From contig NZ_AUFZ01000019.1 of the NCBI RefSeq assembly GCF_000426765.1, positions 62,001-126,000 of the forward strand: a DNA stretch of 64,000 nt, given 5' to 3'. Positions within the stretch are counted from its first letter, which is position 1; the number at the start of each line of letters is the position of its first letter. The DNA comes from Vibrio litoralis DSM 17657. Lineage in GTDB: Bacteria; Pseudomonadota; Gammaproteobacteria; Enterobacterales; Vibrionaceae. The notes under the pieces are model-generated. The model did no database searches, was not told the DNA's origin, and saw only the letters and a program-made list of their open reading frames with translations. The translations under genes and the position numbers were made by a program. Below, piece by piece: positions 58,701-64,000 of the stretch.

Positions 58701-59702
58701 ATGCTAAAGACAGTCATTATTGGAGCAAGTGGTTATACCGGTGCAGAGTTGGCCTTGATGGTCGACAAGCATCCTGAACTGACTTTATCTGGCTTATATG
58801 TATCAGAAAATAGTGTTGATGCTGGCAAACCTATTTCTCAATTACATGGCAAATTACATGGACTTATTGATCTTGCCGTGCAACCGCTAACCTCACCGCA
58901 AGAAGTCGCACAACAATGTGATGTGGTCTTCCTTGCTACCGCTCATGAAGTTAGCCACGACCTCGCGCCGACTTTTCTTGCTAATGATTGTGTTGTTTTG
59001 GATTTATCCGGTGCTTACCGAGTTAAAGCTGATGGTTTCTACCCTCAATATTATGGCTTTGAACACACAGAATCGCAGTGGTTAGATCAGGCGGCTTATG
59101 GTTTAGCAGAATGGAATGTTTCTCAAGTAGAACAAGCGCAATTAATTGCCGTTCCAGGTTGCTACCCAACCGCATCTCAACTGGCGATTAAACCGCTTAT
59201 CGAATCACAACTTCTCGATTTAAATCAATGGCCGGTAATCAATGCGACTAGTGGCGTGACGGGCGCTGGACGTAAAGCCTCCATGACCAACAGCTTTTGC
59301 GAAGTTAGCTTACAACCTTATGGTGTATTCACTCACCGTCACCAACCTGAAATCGCTTCACACCTAGGTCGTGACGTTATCTTTACGCCACATCTTGGCA
59401 ATTTTAAGCGTGGTATTTTAGCCACTATTACTATGAAGTTAGTCGCTGATGTGAGTGACGAGCAAATTGAACAAGCCTTTGAACAAGCTTACCAAGGCAA
59501 GCCAGCGGTTCGTTTACTTTCCGATTTTCCTCGCTTGCAAAATGTCGAAAACACTCCGTTTTGCGATATTGGTTGGAAGCGTCAAGGTCAGCATCTTATT
59601 GTGGTGTCTGCGATTGATAACTTATTGAAAGGCGCATCAAGCCAAGCGATGCAGTGTTTGAATATTCGTTTCGGTTTCCCTGAAATGACGGCTTTAGTGT
59701 AA
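58701..59702 (+). CDS. argC: N-acetyl-gamma-glutamyl-phosphate reductase
   Basis: A 333-residue NADPH enzyme, third step of arginine synthesis. N-terminal [17 protein letters not shown] and the catalytic Cys in [14 protein letters not shown] (about 153), then [15 protein letters not shown]. The start at 58701 follows GGTGAGT. First gene of argC-argB-argG-argH(A). Confidence 0.97.
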   Translation: MLKTVIIGASGYTGAELALMVDKHPELTLSGLYVSENSVDAGKPISQLHGKLHGLIDLAVQPLTSPQEVAQQCDVVFLATAHEVSHDLAPTFLANDCVVLDLSGAYRVKADGFYPQYYGFEHTESQWLDQAAYGLAEWNVSQVEQAQLIAVPGCYPTASQLAIKPLIESQLLDLNQWPVINATSGVTGAGRKASMTNSFCEVSLQPYGVFTHRHQPEIASHLGRDVIFTPHLGNFKRGILATITMKLVADVSDEQIEQAFEQAYQGKPAVRLLSDFPRLQNVENTPFCDIGWKRQGQHLIVVSAIDNLLKGASSQAMQCLNIRFGFPEMTALV

Positions 59703-59707
59703 GGATA

Positions 59708-60490
59708 ATGACCATGGCTCCTTTAGTGATCAAATTAGGTGGCGCAGTATTATCCGATTTGGATACTTTAGCTAAATTATTTGGTGCAATTCAGCAATAT
59801 CAAAAAGATGCACAGCGTCAAATCGTCATCGTACATGGTGGTGGCTATTTGGTGGATGAGTTGATGGAAAAATTGCAGTTTGAAACGGTAAAAAAGGATG
59901 GCTTACGCGTTACACCTTTCGAGCACATTAATTACATTAGTGGCGCTTTGGCGGGAACCGCGAATAAATTACTGCAAGGCCAAGCGATCAAGCTAGGTTT
60001 AACCGCAGTTGGTTTAAGTTTGGCTGATGGTGGTTTGTGTCAAGTGACTCAGTTGTCTTATGAGCTTGGTGCAGTAGGCGAAGCAAAAGCGGGAGACGCT
60101 TTAGTATTGAAGGCTATTCTAAACGCCAATGCTTTACCAATTATCAGCTCGATTGGCATTACATCTGATGGTCAGTTAATGAATGTCAATGCTGACCAAG
60201 CGGCGGTTGCGGTGGCCACTTCACTGGGAGCAGAGTTGGCTCTACTTTCAGATGTGGCAGGGGTACTCGATGCGGATAAGCAACTCATTTCACAACTAGA
60301 CCAATCACAAGTCGATCAACTGATTGAGCAGCAAGTGATCACCGATGGCATGATAGTTAAAGTTCAAGCGGCTTTAGAAGCGGCCAATCAATTAGGTCGA
60401 GCAATTGAAGTAGCGGGTTGGAAAAGCCCTGAAAAGCTAACTCAACTTTTTACCGGTCAAAGTATAGGAACACGTTTCTTGCCTCAGTGA
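59708..60490 (+). CDS. argB: Acetylglutamate kinase
   Basis: A 260-residue amino-acid kinase that phosphorylates N-acetylglutamate. [10 protein letters not shown] near the start, [26 protein letters not shown] and [10 protein letters not shown] are present. It starts five bases after argC. ATG at 59708 has AAGGATA before it; the ATG at 59714 is an alternative. Length and lack of an N-terminal helix suggest the arginine-insensitive E. coli-like type. Confidence 0.96.
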   Translation: MTMAPLVIKLGGAVLSDLDTLAKLFGAIQQYQKDAQRQIVIVHGGGYLVDELMEKLQFETVKKDGLRVTPFEHINYISGALAGTANKLLQGQAIKLGLTAVGLSLADGGLCQVTQLSYELGAVGEAKAGDALVLKAILNANALPIISSIGITSDGQLMNVNADQAAVAVATSLGAELALLSDVAGVLDADKQLISQLDQSQVDQLIEQQVITDGMIVKVQAALEAANQLGRAIEVAGWKSPEKLTQLFTGQSIGTRFLPQ

Positions 60491-60574
60491 GGAGAGAAGC
60501 AAAATAAATTATCCACGGAATTCACCCAAACATGATTCCAGGGAAGGCTATAAAATAAATTTTGGAGAAGTAAC

Positions 60575-61807
60575 ATGGCTAAATTAAGCGTCGATAAAGC
60601 AAGTATCAACAAAGTGGTTGTCGCCTATTCGGGTGGATTAGATACCTCAGTGATCATTCCATGGTTAAAAGAAAACTACGATTGTGAAGTGGTCGCCTTT
60701 GTGGCCGATGTTGGTCAAGGTGATGAAGAGTTAGTCGGCATTGAAGAAAAAGCCATCGCATCAGGGGCATCGGAATGTTACATCGCTGACCTGAAAGAAG
60801 AGATGGTTGCTGATTATATCTACCCAACGCTAAAAACCGGTGCTTACTATGAAGGTAAATACCTATTAGGCACTTCAATGGCACGTCCAATTATTGCAAA
60901 AGCGCAAGTAGAAGTGGCACGTAAAGTCGGCGCTGATGCGTTATGTCATGGTTGTACTGGTAAAGGTAATGACCAAGTTCGTTTTGAAGGTGCCTTTGCA
61001 GCTCTTGCCCCAGACCTACATGTGATTGCACCTTGGCGTGAGTGGGATCTAGTGAGTCGTGAAGAGTGTTTAGACTACCTTGCTGAGCGTAATATTCCTT
61101 GTACCGCTTCTCTAACTAAAATCTATTCACGTGATGCCAACGCATGGCACATCTCAACCGAAGGTGGCGTGCTAGAAGATACTTGGAATGCACCAAATGA
61201 CGATTGCTGGGCATGGACTGTTGATCCTGAACAAGCACCAGACCAAGCGGAATACGTAACGTTAAAAGTTGAAAAAGGCGCAGTGGTTGAAGTTGACGGC
61301 CAAACACTTTCTCCTTACCAAGCTCTAGTTGCGCTAAATGAGAAAGGTGTCAAGCACGGCGTTGGTCGTATTGATATCGTTGAAAACCGTTTAGTTGGCA
61401 TGAAATCTCGTGGTTGTTATGAAACGCCAGGAGGCACTATCATGATGGAAGCGCTTCGTGCCGTTGAGCAACTAGTACTTGATAAAGCATCTTTCGAATT
61501 CCGTGAAGAGCTTGCAGTAAAAGCCTCGCACCTTGTGTACGATGGCCGTTGGTTTACTCCACTATGTAAATCACTTCTGGCTGCTACTGAAGAGTTAGCG
61601 CAAGATGTGAATGGCGAAGTAGTGATCAAGCTTTATAAAGGTCATGCAATCGTGACTCAGAAGCGTTCTGATAACAGCTTATACTCTGAAGAATTTGCGA
61701 CCTTTGGTGACGACGAAGTTTACGACCAAAGCCACGCGGGCGGATTCATCCGTTTATACTCTTTATCAAGCCGCATCCGTGCGCTGAATGAAGCGAAGAA
61801 GAAATAA
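60575..61807 (+). CDS. argG: Argininosuccinate synthase
   Basis: A 410-residue ATP pyrophosphatase-type enzyme joining citrulline and aspartate. P-loop [17 protein letters not shown] (about 15-31), [27 protein letters not shown] and [22 protein letters not shown] precedes the start. Class I length (about 400), unlike the longer E. coli enzyme. Confidence 0.97.
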   Translation: MAKLSVDKASINKVVVAYSGGLDTSVIIPWLKENYDCEVVAFVADVGQGDEELVGIEEKAIASGASECYIADLKEEMVADYIYPTLKTGAYYEGKYLLGTSMARPIIAKAQVEVARKVGADALCHGCTGKGNDQVRFEGAFAALAPDLHVIAPWREWDLVSREECLDYLAERNIPCTASLTKIYSRDANAWHISTEGGVLEDTWNAPNDDCWAWTVDPEQAPDQAEYVTLKVEKGAVVEVDGQTLSPYQALVALNEKGVKHGVGRIDIVENRLVGMKSRGCYETPGGTIMMEALRAVEQLVLDKASFEFREELAVKASHLVYDGRWFTPLCKSLLAATEELAQDVNGEVVIKLYKGHAIVTQKRSDNSLYSEEFATFGDDEVYDQSHAGGFIRLYSLSSRIRALNEAKKK

Positions 61808-61975
61808 ATACGAATATCGTAACTCGAATGCTCGTGACTCGGAAAAGAAACGCCTAGTGACGAGCATTTAGAGGTTAATAGTGAAATTAAATATAATAAT
61901 AAATCATGGATAATCGAGAAGCGAAGCGCTCTAGTTACGAGTAACCTAGTGTTCGAAAATCGATAAATACAATGG
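61808..61975. repeat. Degenerate ACGAG/CTCG repeat cluster between argG and argH
   Basis: CGTAACTCGAATGCTCGTGACTCG, CTAGTGACGAGC, TCGAGAAGCGAAGCGCTCTAG and TTACGAGTAACCTAG. It separates two co-directional genes of one pathway and may form hairpins in the transcript. Confidence 0.6.
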
Positions 61976-61993
61976 ATTAGCAGGAGATTCACA

Positions 61994-63868
61994 ATGGCAT
62001 TATGGGGCGGAAGATTTACCCAAGCAGCAGACACTCGGTTTAAGCAGTTCAATGATTCATTGCGCTTTGACTACCGATTGGCTGAGCAAGACATTGTGGG
62101 GTCGATTGCTTGGTCAAAATCTTTGTTATCGGTTGGGGTATTAACAGAAGAAGAGCAGCAAAAGCTAGAACTAGCACTGAATGAATTGAAGCTGGCGGTG
62201 ATGGAAGATCCCGAGCAGATTTTAAAGTCAGATGCGGAAGATATTCATAGCTGGGTGGAAACACAATTAATTAGCCGTGTCGGTGATTTAGGTAAAAAGC
62301 TGCATACTGGTCGTTCGCGTAATGACCAAGTGGCCACCGATTTAAAACTGTGGTGTCGTCAGCAAGGTCATCAATTATTAATGGCACTCGATCGTTTGCA
62401 ATCGCAAATGGTATCTGTGGCGCGAGAACATCAAGCAACGGTACTTCCTGGTTATACTCACCTGCAACGTGCTCAACCTGTGACGTTTGCGCACTGGTGT
62501 TTGGCTTATGTTGAAATGCTTGAGCGTGATTACTCTCGTTTAGATGATGCGATTAAACGTCTTGATACTTGCCCACTAGGTTCAGGCGCTTTAGCGGGTA
62601 CGGCTTATCCTATGGATCGTGAGCAACTAGCTCACAACTTAGGTTTCCAACGCGCGACCCGTAACAGCTTGGATTCGGTTTCTGACCGTGATCATGTGAT
62701 GGAGTTGATGTCGATTGCTTCGATTTCCATGTTACACCTTTCACGTCTTGCCGAAGATATGATTTTCTATAACTCCGGTGAATCAGGTTTTATTGAATTA
62801 GCCGATACCGTGACCTCCGGTTCATCATTAATGCCACAAAAGAAAAATCCCGATGCACTTGAGTTGATCCGTGGTAAAACCGGCCGCGTTTATGGTTCGC
62901 TTGCGGCGATGATGATGACAGTAAAAGCATTACCATTGGCGTATAACAAAGACATGCAAGAAGACAAGGAAGGGCTGTTTGATGCACTTGATACTTGGAA
63001 TGATTGCATGGAAATGGCGGCGTTATGTTTTGACGGCATTAAAGTTAATGGCGAACGTACGTTAGAAGCAGCGAAACAAGGTTATGCGAACTCAACCGAG
63101 TTGGCTGATTACCTAGTAGCAAAAGGTATTCCATTCCGTGAAGCGCACCATATTGTCGGTGTTGCGGTTGTCAGTGCGATTGAACAATCTTGTGCACTCG
63201 AGGAGTTATCACTTGAGCAGCTTAAAGCTTTCTCTCCGGTAATTGAGTCGGATGTGTACGATATTCTGACTATTGATTCATGTTTAGAAAAACGTTCTGC
63301 CTTAGGCGGTGTATCCCCGAAACAAGTGAATTATGCGGTGGCTCAAGCGCAGAAGCGTTTGGATGAGCGTGATAATTCGGGTGTAACGGTTCGTGCGGCT
63401 CGATTAACCGATATTGATTCATTAGAAGGTATGGTGGCCTATTGGGCTGGCTTAGGTGAGAACTTGCCACGTAGCCGTAATGAATTGATTCGTGATATTG
63501 GCTCGTTTGCGGTGTCTGAGCATCATGGTGAAGTCACGGGGTGTGCGTCTTTATATGTTTATGATTCTGGTCTAGCAGAGATTCGTTCACTAGGTATTGA
63601 AGCAGGTTGGCAAGGGCAAGGCCAAGGCGCAGCGATTATCAAACACTTGGTAGATAAAGCGCGTCAAATGGCAATCAAAAAGGTATTCGTGTTAACTCGC
63701 GTACCTGAGTTCTTTATGAAGCAAGACTTCATTCCAACTTCGAAAACATTGTTACCGGAAAAAGTATTAAAAGACTGTGACCAATGTCCTCGTCAACATG
63801 CTTGTGATGAAGTGGCACTAGAGATTAACTTGAATGAGCAAGTGATCATGAAGGTAAGTGTTGCGTAA
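61994..63868 (+). CDS. argH(A): Argininosuccinate lyase fused to N-acetylglutamate synthase-like GNAT domain
   Basis: A 624-residue fusion. Residues 1 to about 460 are argininosuccinate lyase ([53 protein letters not shown], and the catalytic [12 protein letters not shown]). Residues about 465-624 form a GNAT acetyltransferase ([42 protein letters not shown]) like the catalytic end of ArgA. The fusion is known in Vibrio and Moritella and places the first and last steps of arginine synthesis in one protein. Confidence 0.96.
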   Translation: MALWGGRFTQAADTRFKQFNDSLRFDYRLAEQDIVGSIAWSKSLLSVGVLTEEEQQKLELALNELKLAVMEDPEQILKSDAEDIHSWVETQLISRVGDLGKKLHTGRSRNDQVATDLKLWCRQQGHQLLMALDRLQSQMVSVAREHQATVLPGYTHLQRAQPVTFAHWCLAYVEMLERDYSRLDDAIKRLDTCPLGSGALAGTAYPMDREQLAHNLGFQRATRNSLDSVSDRDHVMELMSIASISMLHLSRLAEDMIFYNSGESGFIELADTVTSGSSLMPQKKNPDALELIRGKTGRVYGSLAAMMMTVKALPLAYNKDMQEDKEGLFDALDTWNDCMEMAALCFDGIKVNGERTLEAAKQGYANSTELADYLVAKGIPFREAHHIVGVAVVSAIEQSCALEELSLEQLKAFSPVIESDVYDILTIDSCLEKRSALGGVSPKQVNYAVAQAQKRLDERDNSGVTVRAARLTDIDSLEGMVAYWAGLGENLPRSRNELIRDIGSFAVSEHHGEVTGCASLYVYDSGLAEIRSLGIEAGWQGQGQGAAIIKHLVDKARQMAIKKVFVLTRVPEFFMKQDFIPTSKTLLPEKVLKDCDQCPRQHACDEVALEINLNEQVIMKVSVA

Positions 63869-64000
63869 AGTTTCTCGGATAGATGTAATTTTTATACATT
63901 ATTTAGGGTGTTTTTTCGCCTAAATAGAGGTTGGAACTGTAAAAAAACCACTAACCTTTGTCAGGTCTTTAACGTATAATCCACCCCAAGCTAGTTTATT
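63869..64000. other. argH(A) downstream region
   Basis: It contains an ATTTAGG / CCTAAAT inverted repeat (63901-63925) and a TATAAT box (63975-63980) facing right without a well-spaced -35, probably the promoter of a gene beyond the window. Confidence 0.4.

Overview
The window looks like chromosome I of a Vibrio or a close Vibrionaceae relative. Evidence: the gene order uspA/ftnA/uspB, priA-cytR-ftsN-hslVU, metJ/metBL/metF and aphA-ppc-argE/argCBG-argH(A); the ArgH-GNAT fusion; an AphA-type PadR regulator; a short FtsN; and palindromic intergenic repeats with TATACCC/GGGTATA ends. No rRNA, intact tRNA, CRISPR array, prophage or transposase gene was found. Most of the window is core genome with metabolic cassettes placed between conserved blocks.

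Layout. 1-1100: 3' end of a molybdopterin tetrathionate-reductase-like subunit. 1.1-5.3 kb: EamA transporter, uspA, ftnA, uspB and yhiN, with a 267-bp palindromic repeat. 5.6-10.6 kb: nitric-oxide detoxification genes norV-norW, divergent norR, and a YeaR-like DUF1971 gene; the norV/norR gap holds a sigma-54 promoter and three NorR-type operators. 10.8-12.9 kb: dps and a DASS carboxylate transporter. 13.1-18.6 kb: a six-gene minus-strand unit, dedA, ATP-grasp, DinB-like, NRDE/TANGO2-like, secreted YHS protein, olsF-like ornithine-lipid synthase. This is the best candidate for an undescribed pathway. 18.8-23.7 kb: DUF4870, uvrD, fieF, pfkA.

23.7-31.7 kb: N-acetylgalactosamine/galactosamine utilisation: divergent agaR, then kbaZ, agaS, agaV, agaW, agaE, agaF, agaA and a histidine phosphatase. 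A mannose-family PTS imports and phosphorylates the sugar, AgaA deacetylates it, AgaS deaminates/isomerises it to tagatose-6-P, and a kinase plus aldolase finish the route. The catalytic aldolase subunit (kbaY) and a dedicated kinase are absent; pfkA lies directly next door. 31.8-39.2 kb: tpiA, a CHMI-like tautomerase, DUF805, MATE pump with a cysteine-rich regulator, glpX, zapB, rraA, menA. 39.3-46.5 kb: hslUV, ftsN, cytR, priA, rpmE. 46.7-53.5 kb: malic enzyme and the methionine regulon (metJ, metBL, metF) with MetJ boxes. 53.5-63.9 kb: aphA, ppc, argE and the divergent argC-argB-argG-argH(A) genes with ArgR-like boxes.

Two classes of intergenic repeats recur. One is a pair of about 268-bp palindromic elements, plus a related short copy and a different 128-bp copy with similar ends. 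The other is clusters of heptamer tandem repeats (CGTTTTT, CGAAACA, TTCCTAG) grading into ACGAG/CTCG-rich sequence. One long palindromic element lies between a plausible heat-shock promoter and hslV, so it would form the hslVU 5' UTR.
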